A stretch of 33,308 nucleotides of DNA from an uncultured Lysobacteraceae bacterium (GTDB taxonomy: Bacteria > Pseudomonadota > Gammaproteobacteria > Xanthomonadales > Xanthomonadaceae), in the NCBI GenBank assembly GCA_946480825.1, contig CAMLLG010000045.1, positions 1 through 33,308 of the forward strand, given 5' to 3'. The notes below the pieces were generated by a model, which did no database searches, was not told where the DNA came from, and saw nothing but the letters and a program-made list of their open reading frames with translations. Positions 22,942 to 32,014 of this stretch are shown here, piece after piece. Positions within the stretch are counted from its first letter, which is position 1, and each line of letters starts with the position of its first letter. A program made the position numbers and the translations under genes.

Positions 22942-24258
22942 ATGACCGAGCCCCCCGCCCGCCGACGCCCGCTCGACCTCATTCCCGCCGCGGCGCCGGC
23001 ATCGCCGGTGCTGGTCGCGCTCAGCGGCGGCATGGATTCCACGGTGTTGCTGCACCGGCTGGCCTGCGATGCGGAAATCCGCGCGCGCGGTCTGCGCGCA
23101 TTGCATGTCCACCATGGGCTGCATGCCGAGGCCGACGCCTGGGCCGCGCACTGCCGCGATCTCTGCGTCGCCTTGGACATCGCGCTGGAGACCGTGAAGA
23201 TCGCGGTACCGCGCGATACCGGGCTGGGGCCCGAAGGCGCAGCGCGACAGGCGCGGCGCGGGGCGTTCGCCGCGGCGCTGCGTGCCGGGGAATCCCTGGC
23301 GCTGGCGCAGCATCGCGACGATCAGGCCGAAACCTTCCTGCTGCGGGCATTGCGCGCATCCGGCCCCGAGGGCTTGGCCGCGATGCGGCCGTGGCGGCGC
23401 TTCGCCGCCGGCTGGATGTGGCGCCCGCTGCTGGAGACGCCGCGCGATGCCCTGCACGATTACGGGCGCGTCCATGGCCTTGCGTGGATCGAAGACCCCA
23501 GCAACGCCGACACCGGCTTCGACCGCAATTTCCTGCGCCATCGCGTATTGCCGCTGCTGCGCGAACGCTGGCCGCAGGCGCAGGCCGCGTTCGCACGGGC
23601 GGCGGCGCTGTGCGCCGAGTCCGGCGACCTGCTCGCGGCGCAGGACGAACGTCTGCTGGCCTCGCTGAAGGAAGAGGTGGGCCGCGGCCTGTCGGTGCAG
23701 GCACTGCGCGCGCTGTCGCCGCCCAGGCGTGCACGCGCGCTGCGCCACTGGGTGGCGCAGCAGATGTGGCCGCCGCTGCCGAACGGCGGCATCGCCCGGA
23801 TCGAGGCGGACCTGCTCGCGGCGGACACGGCCGCCGACCGCATGCCGGCCTTCGCCTGGCGCGGCGTCGAAATCCGTCGCTGGCGGGACGCCCTGCATGC
23901 GATCGAACCGGGACGCGCACTGCCCGCGAACTGGTCGACGCCATGGGACGGCCGTGGGCCGCTGTCGCTGCCGAACGGCGACACTCTGGCGCTGCAGGGG
24001 GCGGCGGGCTTCCCCAGCCTGCTGCACGCGCATGCGCGCCGCGGCGGCGAACGCATCCTGTTGCCCGAACGCGGGCATCACCACACGCTGAAACATGTGC
24101 TGCAGGAATTCGATGTGCCGCCCTGGGAGCGCCTGCGGATGCCGCTGCTGAGTACCGGCGACGGACATCTGCTGGCGGCCGGCGACCGCATCCACTCGGC
24201 CGGCTTCGAGCATTGGCTCACGACGGTCGGCGCACGGCTGGTGTGGACACGACGCTGA
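22942..24258 (+). CDS. tilS: tRNA(Ile)-lysidine synthetase TilS
   Basis: ATP-dependent enzyme that converts C34 of the CAU-anticodon tRNA-Ile to lysidine, so that it reads AUA. 438 residues, near the E. coli length (432). The N-terminal ATP-pyrophosphatase P-loop is SGGMDS (28-33); [18 protein letters not shown] and [28 protein letters not shown] are the conserved blocks, then [23 protein letters not shown] in the middle domain. The C-terminal domain, with [21 protein letters not shown] and [11 protein letters not shown], is of the long gammaproteobacterial type. Followed by xseB after 85 bases. Confidence 0.96.
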   Translation: MTEPPARRRPLDLIPAAAPASPVLVALSGGMDSTVLLHRLACDAEIRARGLRALHVHHGLHAEADAWAAHCRDLCVALDIALETVKIAVPRDTGLGPEGAARQARRGAFAAALRAGESLALAQHRDDQAETFLLRALRASGPEGLAAMRPWRRFAAGWMWRPLLETPRDALHDYGRVHGLAWIEDPSNADTGFDRNFLRHRVLPLLRERWPQAQAAFARAAALCAESGDLLAAQDERLLASLKEEVGRGLSVQALRALSPPRRARALRHWVAQQMWPPLPNGGIARIEADLLAADTAADRMPAFAWRGVEIRRWRDALHAIEPGRALPANWSTPWDGRGPLSLPNGDTLALQGAAGFPSLLHAHARRGGERILLPERGHHHTLKHVLQEFDVPPWERLRMPLLSTGDGHLLAAGDRIHSAGFEHWLTTVGARLVWTRR

Positions 24259-24343
24259 GCCGGAGCGGCCATCGCGCAAGGTGGCCGATCGAGGACGCGA
24301 CGGCGGACATGAAAAACGGCATCGCAGGCTCTACACTGCGGCC

Positions 24344-24613
24344 ATGGCCCGAAAGACTTCGTCCGACATCGCCGCAACCGCCACCGACGCCTCGCCCGTG
24401 GCCGACTTCGAACAGTCGCTCGACGCGCTCGAAGCGCTGGTCGAGAAAATGGAACAGGGGCAGTTGAGCCTCGAAGATTCGCTCGCCGCCTACGAGCGCG
24501 GGGTCGGCCTCTACCGCCGCTGCCAGCAGGCGCTGGAACAGGCCGAACTGCGGGTGCGCCTGCTCAGCGACCCGGAACAGCCCGACGGCGCGGAAGCCTT
24601 CGGCGATGCCTGA
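24344..24613 (+). CDS. xseB: Exodeoxyribonuclease VII small subunit XseB
   Basis: Small subunit of exonuclease VII, a single-strand DNA exonuclease with XseA. 89 residues, helical, with [47 protein letters not shown], the full family pattern. The start at 24344 gives a short unconserved N-terminus ([18 protein letters not shown]). Its last eight bases overlap the ispA start in ATGCCTGA, so translation is probably coupled. Confidence 0.95.
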   Translation: MARKTSSDIAATATDASPVADFEQSLDALEALVEKMEQGQLSLEDSLAAYERGVGLYRRCQQALEQAELRVRLLSDPEQPDGAEAFGDA

Positions 24614-25526
24614 GTCTCCCCCGGCGGCTGACTCCGCCAGGTTCACCGCCGACATGTCCGCCGCCTTCGCCGCGTGGCGCAAGCGGATCGACGATGGTCT
24701 CGAACGCTCGCTGTCGACCCTTCCCGAATCGCGACTGCGCGCCGCCATGCGCCATGCCGCGCTGCTCGGCGGCAAACGCATCCGCCCACTGCTGGTCTAC
24801 GCCACGGGGCATCTGCTGGACGCGGGCGATGACGGCCTCGATGCCCCGTCCGTCGCGATCGAACTGATCCATGCCTACTCGCTCGTCCACGACGATCTGC
24901 CGGCGATGGACGACGACGCGCTGCGCCGCGGCCAACCCACGGTGCACGTGGCTTTCGACGAAGCCACCGCGATTCTCGCCGGCGACGCCCTGCAGACCCT
25001 GGCCTTCCAACGGCTCGCCGAATCGCCGCTGCCGGCCGACGCGCGGATCGGGATGGTGCGCGAACTCGCGATGGCCGCAGGCGCCGACGGCATGTGCGGC
25101 GGTCAGGCGCTGGACATCGACGCCACCGGTCGCGGCGGCGACATTTCCCTGGATGCGCTGCGCCGACTGCATGCGATGAAAACCGGCGCGCTGCTGCGCT
25201 GCGCGGTGCGGTTGGGCGCGATCGCCGGAGCCGCCGACCGCGAGGCCCGCGCCGCGCTGGACCGCTATGCCGATGCGCTCGGCCTCGCGTTCCAGATCCG
25301 CGACGATCTGCTCGACATCGAAAGCGACAGCGCCACCCTGGGCAAGACCGCCGGCAAGGATCTGGCGCAGAACAAGGCGACGTTTCCCGCATTGCTGGGC
25401 ATCGACGGTTCGCGCACGGCGCTGGCCGGGCTGGCCGACGACATGCGCGCCGCGCTGGCCCCGTTCGGCGAACGCGCCGCGCTGCTGACCGCGCTGGCGC
25501 GGACGGTCGTCGAACGGGATCGCTGA
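24606..25526 (+). CDS. ispA: Farnesyl diphosphate synthase (polyprenyl synthetase) IspA
   Basis: Short-chain trans-prenyltransferase joining DMAPP and IPP to geranyl and farnesyl diphosphate, 306 residues, cytoplasmic. Lys/Arg diphosphate-binding GGKRIRP (55-61), first Asp-rich motif DDLPAMDDD (96-104), GGQALDID (165-172), and second Asp-rich motif IRDDLLD (231-237) with [16 protein letters not shown] just after are all present. It overlaps xseB by eight bases. In many gammaproteobacteria dxs follows directly; here a palindromic repeat and an unrelated gene on the opposite strand follow instead. Confidence 0.95.
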   Translation: MPESPPAADSARFTADMSAAFAAWRKRIDDGLERSLSTLPESRLRAAMRHAALLGGKRIRPLLVYATGHLLDAGDDGLDAPSVAIELIHAYSLVHDDLPAMDDDALRRGQPTVHVAFDEATAILAGDALQTLAFQRLAESPLPADARIGMVRELAMAAGADGMCGGQALDIDATGRGGDISLDALRRLHAMKTGALLRCAVRLGAIAGAADREARAALDRYADALGLAFQIRDDLLDIESDSATLGKTAGKDLAQNKATFPALLGIDGSRTALAGLADDMRAALAPFGERAALLTALARTVVERDR

Positions 25527-25537
25527 CAGGAAATCGC

Positions 25538-25613
25538 AGGAGGGCCTTCAGGCCCGGGCTCTTGCGTTTCAGATTCGACTGCTGATGAAGAGCTCGGGCC
25601 TGAAGGCCCTCCT
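25538..25613. repeat. Long inverted repeat (REP-like palindrome) between ispA and the DUF4870 gene
   Basis: Arms of 26 bases at 25538-25563 and 25588-25613 match with one mismatch, separated by 24 bases. The arm core AGGAGGGCCTTCAGGCCC is the kind of GTAGGAG...TTCAG...-type intergenic element I associate with xanthomonad genomes. It lies between convergent genes and may act as a bidirectional terminator. Confidence 0.75.
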
Positions 25614-25629
25614 ACGATGCAGTGCGGAT

Positions 25630-26070
25630 TCAGAACAGACGGATCGTCAGCGGATAGCGATAGGTTTCGCCGTCGTAGGCCTTCACCGCGGCGATGATGG
25701 TGAACACCAGCCACGCGATCGCCAGCGCGATCCACAGCGGCACCGCGACCAGCAGACCCAGACCGAGCGTGAACACCACCAGCAGAATGCTCGCGACCGC
25801 GTACAGGAACATGCTGAAGTTGAAGTTGAGCGCTTCCTTCGCATGGGCGGCGGCGAAGGCCGAGCGGTCGCGGACCAGCAGCCAGACCACGAACGCGGCG
25901 ACCGCGCCGGCGACGCCGGCGAACCACGACGTGGCCAATGCGGCGACCAGCGCGGCGATGTGTGCGCCCGCGGCCCAACCGCGACTGTCGGCGACGGTGC
26001 TGGATACCTGCGGGGCGACGTCGGGGGCGATGCCGGGATCGGCGGCGTCGTTCTGGAGCGTGTCGTTCAT
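25630..26070 (-). CDS. DUF4870 domain membrane protein, paralogue A
   Basis: Predicted inner-membrane protein of 146 residues. A hydrophilic N-terminal 45 residues (MNDTLQNDAADPGIAPDVAP...) precedes three to four hydrophobic helices; the family motif EALNFNFSMFLYAV and the C-terminal GETYRYPLTIRLF are the DUF4870 hallmarks. Function of the family is unknown. The ATG at 26070 is chosen because homology to the paralogue B starts about 45 residues in and the longer frame adds only basic residues. It converges on ispA. Compare paralogue B at 28994-29350, whose C-terminus reads GQTYRYPFAIRLIK. Confidence 0.88.
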   Translation of the reverse strand: MNDTLQNDAADPGIAPDVAPQVSSTVADSRGWAAGAHIAALVAALATSWFAGVAGAVAAFVVWLLVRDRSAFAAAHAKEALNFNFSMFLYAVASILLVVFTLGLGLLVAVPLWIALAIAWLVFTIIAAVKAYDGETYRYPLTIRLF

Positions 26071-26166
26071 GCGAATGTCCTCGCGCGGGGGCGGCCCCCG
26101 CCGTGCGCGTCCGGAAACGTCCGGCGCGGATACAAGATGCGGCATCCGCGGGGAGACTCAAGCCAA

Positions 26167-26208
26167 CGAAAGACACAGACGGAAAGACACGGACGGAAAG
26201 ATTACGGA
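26167..26208. repeat. Three 14-bp imperfect tandem repeats upstream of the DUF4870 gene
   Basis: Units CGAAAGACACAGAC, GGAAAGACACGGAC and GGAAAGATTACGGA at 26167, 26181 and 26195. They lie between the DUF1501 stop and the DUF4870 start; no function assigned. Confidence 0.6.
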
Positions 26209-26224
26209 CAATCGACTCGGCCGT

Positions 26225-27388
26225 TCAGGCGCGCAGCAGACCATCGAACGGCCGCACCGCACGGCTGTCCGGGAAGATCCGCGTCTCCAGCGCGGCCTCC
26301 GACAGCGCCAGATGTCCGCCGAGCAGACCCTTGAACACAGCGCGCAGATCGGTGGTCGGGCGCAGATCGCGGCCTTCGTACAGCGTAGCGGGCGCGAGGC
26401 CTGGCCAATCGCCCGCGATCCGACCGCCGCGCACCGCGCCGCCGGCGAGCAGTGCCGCACCGCCGACGCCGTGGTCGGTGCCGGCACTGCCGTTCGCGGC
26501 GACGGTGCGCCCGAACTCGGTCACCACCGCCACCACCGCGTTCGCCCAGTCCGCGCCCATGCCTTCGCGATACGCACGCAAGCCGGCGTCGAGTTCGGCG
26601 AACTTGCGATCGAGTGCGGGCTGCTGGCCGCGATGCGTGTCCCAACCGCTGTCCTCGACGAAGCCGATCCGCGCGGCCTGCGCGCCCTGCATGCGTTTCG
26701 CCGCGGCGGCCATCGCTTCCGGCAACCGGAACGCGCCGCGGCCGCCGCCCATGCCGTTCGCATCGCGGTCCATGCCGACGGCCGCCATCGCATCGGCGAA
26801 CATCGGCGCCAACCGCGGATCCGCGTCGTACAGCGGCTGCAACTGCTGCATCAGCGTGTCGGGCACTTCGCGCGGCAACGGCGGCGACCAGATCTCCGCG
26901 CGCCCGGAGCCGCGCATCGCGAGCGGCATCACCTGCGCGATGGCGACGCCTTCGTCGCGCGCCATCGCGTCGATGCAGCGCCCCATCCAGCCGTCGCGCG
27001 CGCCGCCCGGCGTCGCGGTGCCGTTTTCCAGACAATCCTGGGCATCGAAATGCGAGCGCTGCCGATACGGCGGCGCCACCGCCACCAGCGGCAACAGTTC
27101 CTTTTTCGCGTACAGAACATGCGCGAACGACAGCTTCGGATGCAGACCGAAAGTCGCGTCCAGCGGCAGCGCATCGCGCACCGCGAGCGCGCCGCGAGCG
27201 CGCAGATAATCGCCATCGTCGCGCGGCGGCAGCAGATGCAGGCCATCCATCGCGCCGCGCAGCAACACCACCAGCAGACGGGTCTGCGCGCCGCCGGACG
27301 CCGCCGGCGACAGGCCGGGCCACAGCGTGAGCATCGCGGAGCCACCGAGCGCGGCGAGGAAACGGCGACGGGAAACATCGGCGGTCAT
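26225..27388 (-). CDS. DUF1501 domain protein, Tat-exported
   Basis: Periplasmic protein of 387 residues. A twin-arginine signal, SRRRFLAALGGSAMLTL, starts at residue 6. The DUF1501 domain shows LLVVLLRGAMDGLHLLPPRDD near the start, an SHFDAQDCLENGT metal-like motif, GWDTHRGQQ, VVAVVTEFGRTVAANGSAGTDHGVGGAALLAGG and a C-terminal TTDLRAVFKGLL. The family resembles sulfatase/phosphatase-like fold proteins but the reaction is unknown. ATG overlaps the stop of the DUF1800 gene in TGATG, so the two are translationally coupled and probably act together. Confidence 0.92.
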   Translation of the reverse strand: MTADVSRRRFLAALGGSAMLTLWPGLSPAASGGAQTRLLVVLLRGAMDGLHLLPPRDDGDYLRARGALAVRDALPLDATFGLHPKLSFAHVLYAKKELLPLVAVAPPYRQRSHFDAQDCLENGTATPGGARDGWMGRCIDAMARDEGVAIAQVMPLAMRGSGRAEIWSPPLPREVPDTLMQQLQPLYDADPRLAPMFADAMAAVGMDRDANGMGGGRGAFRLPEAMAAAAKRMQGAQAARIGFVEDSGWDTHRGQQPALDRKFAELDAGLRAYREGMGADWANAVVAVVTEFGRTVAANGSAGTDHGVGGAALLAGGAVRGGRIAGDWPGLAPATLYEGRDLRPTTDLRAVFKGLLGGHLALSEAALETRIFPDSRAVRPFDGLLRA

Positions 27389-28827
27389 CACACCCTCCAC
27401 TGGAACGCGGGACTGGAGAACAGCAGGGCGAAACCTTCCTGCGGCGAACCGGCGCGGCGCAGCGCATCGGCGAACGCGCCGCGCACCGCGTCCGCACCGA
27501 GCACATCGGCGGCGAGATCGACCGGTTTGCCGCGGCCCTGCACCTGTTCCGCCAGCGCCGCGGCCGCCTGCATGCGTTTGCGCAGCGCGTCGCCGCTGGC
27601 CCAATCGGCGGCGGTATCGGGGAAGCCCGCGGGCGAGCGTGGCGTGAACGTCGGCTGGCCCAGGCCGGTGAGCAGACGCAGCAGGATCCGCGGCCGACGA
27701 TCGAGCCGCAGACCGCCCGCGCGCATCGACGAGATCACGAAATCCTCGGGCGTCTTGAATTTGCGCGCATCGTCGGACCACGCCGCGTCGTGATCGATCA
27801 TCGCGCGGTACAGCGCGACGAGCTGGCCGCCGCTGCGCAGATAGGCCGCGGCCATGGCGTCCACCAGCGCAGGCGGCGGCGCATCGGCGACGAAATGCCG
27901 CGCGAGCTTGAAACTCAGATGACGGGCGGTGGCAGGATGCACGGCGAGATCGCGCAGCACCGCATGCCCCTGGGCTTCGCCGTCTTCGGCGTAGCGCTTT
28001 CCCAGCACCGTGCGCGCACCCGGCTCGTGCGCGCCGGGCCGGAACACGAAGGCGCTGCGCGCCTGGCCCCGATGCATCTCGCGCGGCCGCGGCGTGCCCC
28101 AGCCGGTGATCGCGCGCGCCAGTTCGATCACGTCCTGCTGCGCGTAACCGCCGTCGACGCCGAGCGTGTGCAGCTCCAGGATTTCGCGGGCCAGATTCTC
28201 GTTCAGTCCGAGCCTGCGGGTGCGCGTTCGATCGCGCCGCTCCAGCCGCCGCACCAGCATCGAGTCGTCGCCGACCGACGCCGCGTTGTCGAGATAGAGC
28301 AGCATGCCCGGATGGGTTTCCACCGCCGTCAGCAAATCCGCGAAGCGGCCGAGCACGTGCGGCCGGATCGCTTCGCGCTCCATCGGCGCCGCGAGCAGGC
28401 GCGCCTGGTTCTTGTCGATCGAGATCGCGAAATGGTTCGACCAGAAACGCACCAGCCGCTCCACGAACGGCGTGTCGGTGGTCGCGGCGATCCGGTAGCG
28501 CAGGGCCAGATCGTCGTCGGCGGCGCGGCGGATCGCCTGCTGCAGCGGCGAGCGGTCGATATCGGCGCCGGCGGCCTCGTTCTGCGGCATGCTCGCCCCC
28601 GATGCGGCGCGTGGCGCCGCGCGAAGACTGCGGCGCTGCCGCCGGTATTCGCTCTCCTTCTCGAGGATTTCGAGGCTGTCCGGAAGCGCGGCGAACGGAG
28701 AAAGATCGGGTGCGCGCCGCAGCTGCGCCTGCAGTGCGCCGCGCGGGTCGCCGGCGTCGGCCAGTTCGCCCGGCTTCGCGCCGAGCCCGAAGCGGTTGAC
28801 CGCCGAAATCGCCTGACTGCCGGTCAT
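27388..28827 (-). CDS. DUF1800 domain protein
   Basis: Predicted protein of 479 residues, partner of the DUF1501 gene with which it is very often paired. Key family features are AVNRFGLGAKPGEL at the start, FVERLVRFWSNHFAISIDKN, LYLDNAASVGDDS, NENLAREILELHTLGVDGGYAQQDVIELARAITGW, and KLARHFVADAPPPALV. It has no signal peptide, so either the start is wrong or it stays in the cytoplasm or is carried out with its partner. The ATG at 28827 has GAGGAG at -12. The biochemical function is unknown; the family pair is linked to polymer metabolism only by context in other genomes. Confidence 0.92.
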   Translation of the reverse strand: MTGSQAISAVNRFGLGAKPGELADAGDPRGALQAQLRRAPDLSPFAALPDSLEILEKESEYRRQRRSLRAAPRAASGASMPQNEAAGADIDRSPLQQAIRRAADDDLALRYRIAATTDTPFVERLVRFWSNHFAISIDKNQARLLAAPMEREAIRPHVLGRFADLLTAVETHPGMLLYLDNAASVGDDSMLVRRLERRDRTRTRRLGLNENLAREILELHTLGVDGGYAQQDVIELARAITGWGTPRPREMHRGQARSAFVFRPGAHEPGARTVLGKRYAEDGEAQGHAVLRDLAVHPATARHLSFKLARHFVADAPPPALVDAMAAAYLRSGGQLVALYRAMIDHDAAWSDDARKFKTPEDFVISSMRAGGLRLDRRPRILLRLLTGLGQPTFTPRSPAGFPDTAADWASGDALRKRMQAAAALAEQVQGRGKPVDLAADVLGADAVRGAFADALRRAGSPQEGFALLFSSPAFQWRV

Positions 28828-28922
28828 GTCGTGCTCCTCATGGCCTGTGCCCGCTGCGGGAAGACGAGGCATGGAACGCGCCACGAGGCCGCGGGTTGAC
28901 GCCGAAATTCCGGACGACGGCC

Positions 28923-28956
28923 AAAAAGAAACCCCGGCGCCGGAAGCGCCGGGGTT
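28923..28956 (-). terminator. Rho-independent terminator after DUF4870 paralogue B
   Basis: Minus strand: AACCCCGGCGC, five-base loop, GCGCCGGGGTT, then TCTTTTTGG. An 11-bp perfect stem, 37 bases past the stop codon at 28994. Confidence 0.88.
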
Positions 28957-28993
28957 CGAACCCTCGGGAAACGCGGGATCGGGAAACGCGGAA

Positions 28994-29350
28994 TTACTTG
29001 ATCAGGCGGATCGCGAACGGGTAGCGGTAGGTCTGCCCTTTCTGCGCGGCCAGGCCGCCGATGATGCTGAGCACGATGCAGGCCAGCCAGGCGGCCAGGT
29101 TGATCAGCGCGCCGATCAGGATGATGCTCAGGATGATGCCGACCACATACACCATCAGCAGCGTGATCTGGAAATTGAGCGCTTCCTTCGACTGATCGGT
29201 GACGAAGGCCTTGTCCGGCTGGTCCTTGTTCACCAACCAGATGATCAGCGGAACGATGAAGCCGAGGACGATGCCCGACAGGTGGGTGATCAGCGCGAGC
29301 GTTTTCTGATCATCGGAAGGTGCGGAGGTGTAATCGTTCCCATCGGTCAT
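28994..29350 (-). CDS. DUF4870 domain membrane protein, paralogue B
   Basis: Predicted inner-membrane protein, 118 residues with three hydrophobic helices: TLALITHLSGIVLGFIVPLI, then VYVVGIILSIILIGAL, then LAAWLACIVLSIIGGLAA. The DUF4870 motif QSKEALNFQITLLMV and the end TYRYPFAIRLIK are clear. It lacks the long hydrophilic N-terminus of paralogue A. GGGGAG lies upstream of ATG at 29350. Own terminator downstream; the DUF1800/DUF1501 pair begins after it on the same strand. Confidence 0.9.
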   Translation of the reverse strand: MTDGNDYTSAPSDDQKTLALITHLSGIVLGFIVPLIIWLVNKDQPDKAFVTDQSKEALNFQITLLMVYVVGIILSIILIGALINLAAWLACIVLSIIGGLAAQKGQTYRYPFAIRLIK

Positions 29351-29463
29351 TTCTGGACTCCCCATTGCTACGGTTGAATGCTGCGATTGAATGTCTGGCG
29401 GATGATGAAGCTCGGATCCGCGGCGCGCCGCGGTCGCGGACACCGCACTAGCTTACACAAACG

Positions 29464-30834
29464 TCAAACGCCGCCGGCAACGGTCATCCGGCCGAGCAGG
29501 ATCGAGCCGCAGCGGATGTGAGAGCGGGTGTCGATATCCGCGCCGATGGCCTCGATGCCCTGGAGCATGTCGCGCAGGTTGCCGGCGATGGTGATGCCGT
29601 CCACGGGATAGGCGATCTCGCCGTTTTCGACGTAGAAGCCGGCCGCTCCGCGGGAATAGTCGCCGGTGGTGGTGTTCACGCCCTGCCCCATCAGCTCGGT
29701 CACCAGCAGTCCGGTGCCCATGCCGCGCAGCAGCGGCGTCAGGCCTTCGGCGTTGGCCGCGACCTCCAGATTGAAGACGCCGCCGGCGTTGCCGGTGCTC
29801 TCCAGGCCCAATTTGCGCGCCGAATAGCTGCTCAGGATGTAACGCTGCAGCACGCCGTCGCGGACCAGGTCCGACTCGCGGGTGGCGACGCCCTCGGCAT
29901 CGAACGAACAGGAGCGCAGGCCGCGCATCGCGAACGGGCGCTCGCTCAACCGGCACCAGTCGGGCAGCACGCGGGTACCGACGCTGTCGAGCAGGAAGCT
30001 GGCGCCGCGGTACAGCGCGCTGCCGGACACCGCGTTCACCAGATGACCGATGAGCGAGCGCGCGACTTCGGCCTGGAACAGCACCGGCATCGTGCCGGTG
30101 GCCAGCGAACGCGGCGCGAGCCGGGCCAGCGTGCGCTCGGCGGCGCGGCGACCGACCGCCTCGGGCGTTTCCAGATCGCCGCGCGCCAGCGCGAAGGTGT
30201 ACCAGTGCTCGCGCTGCATGCCGTCGCCCTGACCGGCGATCAGCCCGCAGGCGATGCTGTGGTGGGTGTCGCGCTCGCGTCCCAGGAAACCGTGGCTGTT
30301 GGCGTAGACACCGATCGATTCGCCTGTGGAGACCGAGGCACCGTCGGAATTGGCGATGCGCGGGTCCGCGTCGCGGCCGGCCGTTTCGCAGGCCAGGGCC
30401 AGATCCACGGCGGTATCCGCGTCCAGCGCCCACGGATGCCAGCTGTCGAACTCGCGCAGATCGCTCGCCATGCGATCGGCATCGGCCAGCCCCGCCGCGG
30501 GGTCGTCTTCGGTGTACCGGGCGATGGCGCAGGCCTGCGCGATCGTGGCCTCCAGACTTTCCGGGCGCAGGTCGGCGGTGCTGGCGCTGCCCTTGCGCCG
30601 GCCGAAATACACGGTCACACCGACCGAACGGTCGCGGGTGGACTCCACGCTCTCCACCGCGCCCATGCGCACGTTGACGTTGAGACCGCGGTCTTCGTCG
30701 CAGCTCACTTCGGCCTGGCTGGCGCCGTGCGCTCGGGCGCGGGCCAGCAGGTCGCGGGCCAACCCGGAGAGATGGTCCAGACGCGCCCGGCTGTCGTCGG
30801 CGGCGATGGGAGAAGCGGAAGCGATGACGTTCAA
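29464..30834 (-). CDS. pmbA: Metalloprotease PmbA (TldE)
   Basis: Non-catalytic partner of the TldD zinc protease; the heterodimer unfolds and degrades small peptides, including RiPP leader regions such as that of microcin B17 and the antitoxin CcdA in E. coli. 456 residues, near the 450 of E. coli. Family segments include [71 protein letters not shown] and the C-terminal [20 protein letters not shown]. No HExxxH motif, as expected for PmbA. The start is TTG at 30834 with AGGA eight bases upstream; no ATG or GTG nearby fits. The darP start codon lies 20 bases away on the other strand. Confidence 0.95.
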   Translation of the reverse strand: MNVIASASPIAADDSRARLDHLSGLARDLLARARAHGASQAEVSCDEDRGLNVNVRMGAVESVESTRDRSVGVTVYFGRRKGSASTADLRPESLEATIAQACAIARYTEDDPAAGLADADRMASDLREFDSWHPWALDADTAVDLALACETAGRDADPRIANSDGASVSTGESIGVYANSHGFLGRERDTHHSIACGLIAGQGDGMQREHWYTFALARGDLETPEAVGRRAAERTLARLAPRSLATGTMPVLFQAEVARSLIGHLVNAVSGSALYRGASFLLDSVGTRVLPDWCRLSERPFAMRGLRSCSFDAEGVATRESDLVRDGVLQRYILSSYSARKLGLESTGNAGGVFNLEVAANAEGLTPLLRGMGTGLLVTELMGQGVNTTTGDYSRGAAGFYVENGEIAYPVDGITIAGNLRDMLQGIEAIGADIDTRSHIRCGSILLGRMTVAGGV

Positions 30835-30854
30835 TGCTTTATCCTGTGACGACT

Positions 30855-31442
30855 ATGCGTGGAAAAGACCCCGAAACCGGCGACTTCCTGTCCCCCAGCC
30901 GCAGCCAGCAGCGGCGGGAGGCCCTTGAAGTGCTCGAACTGGCCCGACAACTGTCGGCGTTGACGCCCCAGCAGCTCTCGCGACTGCCGATCCCGGACAG
31001 TCTGATGCCGCACATCGACGAGACCCGCAGGATCACGTCGCACGTGGCGCACAAACGGCAGCTGCAGTATCTGGCGAAACAGATGCGGCGGGAAGACGAC
31101 GAGACCCTGGAAGCGATCCGCGACGCGCTCGACGTCAACGGCCACGCCGCGCGCGTCGAAGCCGCGATGTTGCATCGCGCCGAAGCCTGGCGCGAACGCC
31201 TGATGACCGACGGCGACGCCGCGCTGGGCGAACTGCTCACCGACTATCCGCTGGCCGACCGCCAGCACCTGCGGCAGCTCGCGCGCAACGCGCACGATGA
31301 AAAGCTGAAGAACAAACCGCCGCATGCGTACCGCGAGTTGTTCCGCGAACTGCGCCAGCTGATCGCCGAATCTCAGCACGACGGCGCGGAAATAGACAAC
31401 GCAGACGACAGCGATGATCAGCCGAATGGATTTGGAACTTGA
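30855..31442 (+). CDS. darP: Ribosome biogenesis factor DarP (YjgA family)
   Basis: Helical RNA-associated protein that acts late in assembly of the large ribosomal subunit, 195 residues. [57 protein letters not shown] and [40 protein letters not shown] are the YjgA/DarP core. The ATG at 30855 ([11 protein letters not shown]) is preferred over one at 30834 because xanthomonad homologues start there. The C-terminal 20 residues ([20 protein letters not shown]) are encoded by DNA of lower GC, next to the foreign-looking gene; the tail could be an insertion-derived replacement. Divergent from pmbA as in E. coli. Confidence 0.93.
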   Translation: MRGKDPETGDFLSPSRSQQRREALEVLELARQLSALTPQQLSRLPIPDSLMPHIDETRRITSHVAHKRQLQYLAKQMRREDDETLEAIRDALDVNGHAARVEAAMLHRAEAWRERLMTDGDAALGELLTDYPLADRQHLRQLARNAHDEKLKNKPPHAYRELFRELRQLIAESQHDGAEIDNADDSDDQPNGFGT

Positions 31443-31444
31443 CT

Positions 31445-31999
31445 TCAATCTATCGCGCCCGAAATCTCTTGTGCAACGACTGCAAGCGACTCGGCCACTA
31501 TCCGGCTCAACTCCTCGCATGCGTTGAAAGTCTGATCGAACGAACGCCGATAGCCGTCATCCTCTTCCTTAGACTGGCCGACCGTATTGTTCAAGCGAAT
31601 CGTATTGCCGAAATGCCCCCAGTACCTTGAGATCGCAGTCGACACTCGATTCAAGCAGCCAGAAACGGCTGGTGAGTAACCGATGACCTGCACATGCGCA
31701 TCATCAAGAAAATTGACCAAGTTCCGATGACGGGCTTCGAACTCGTCCTTGGTTTCACCCGAGTCAAGCGCAGCGACCGTCGCGCTCAGGCCAAACTCAC
31801 GGGAGACGCGATGCAATGCCAATGAAACGGCACGCAAGGCAGCCAGTTGACGCTCTTTCCTGCTGGAAATCCTCCTTTCCTCAGCTTCCCGAAGTTTATC
31901 CATCCGATCCCACTTTCGATCCCTGGATTGAAAAAAAGAAACGACAAGCGTACCCACAATCGTTAGGGCACCACCTACAAGAACACTGACGATCTCCAC
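31445..31999 (-). CDS. Membrane-anchored coiled-coil protein of unknown function, low GC
   Basis: Not recognised. 184 residues: an N-terminal membrane helix (about 4-24, VSVLVGGALTIVGTLVVSFF), a basic coiled-coil-like stretch (25-65, RDRKWDRMDKLREAEERRIS), then a soluble helical domain ending QEISGAID. Start is GTG at 31999, preceded by AAAGGAG, a strong ribosome binding site. Two 60-base lines sampled inside are 48-50% G+C, against about two thirds for the neighbours, and codon use differs, so it is probably horizontally acquired. Its stop lies two bases from the convergent darP stop. Single-TM plus coiled-coil proteins of this type occur in mobile or defence islands, but no function is claimed. 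Confidence 0.72.
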   Translation of the reverse strand: MEIVSVLVGGALTIVGTLVVSFFQSRDRKWDRMDKLREAEERRISSRKERQLAALRAVSLALHRVSREFGLSATVAALDSGETKDEFEARHRNLVNFLDDAHVQVIGYSPAVSGCLNRVSTAISRYWGHFGNTIRLNNTVGQSKEEDDGYRRSFDQTFNACEELSRIVAESLAVVAQEISGAID

Positions 32000-32014
32000 A
32001 GTAGCTCCTTTAAG

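Noticed and set aside
22072..24279. Reading the whole 735-codon minus-strand frame as one protein
   Set aside because: Only the last 187 codons match GNAT; the rest is antisense to tilS.
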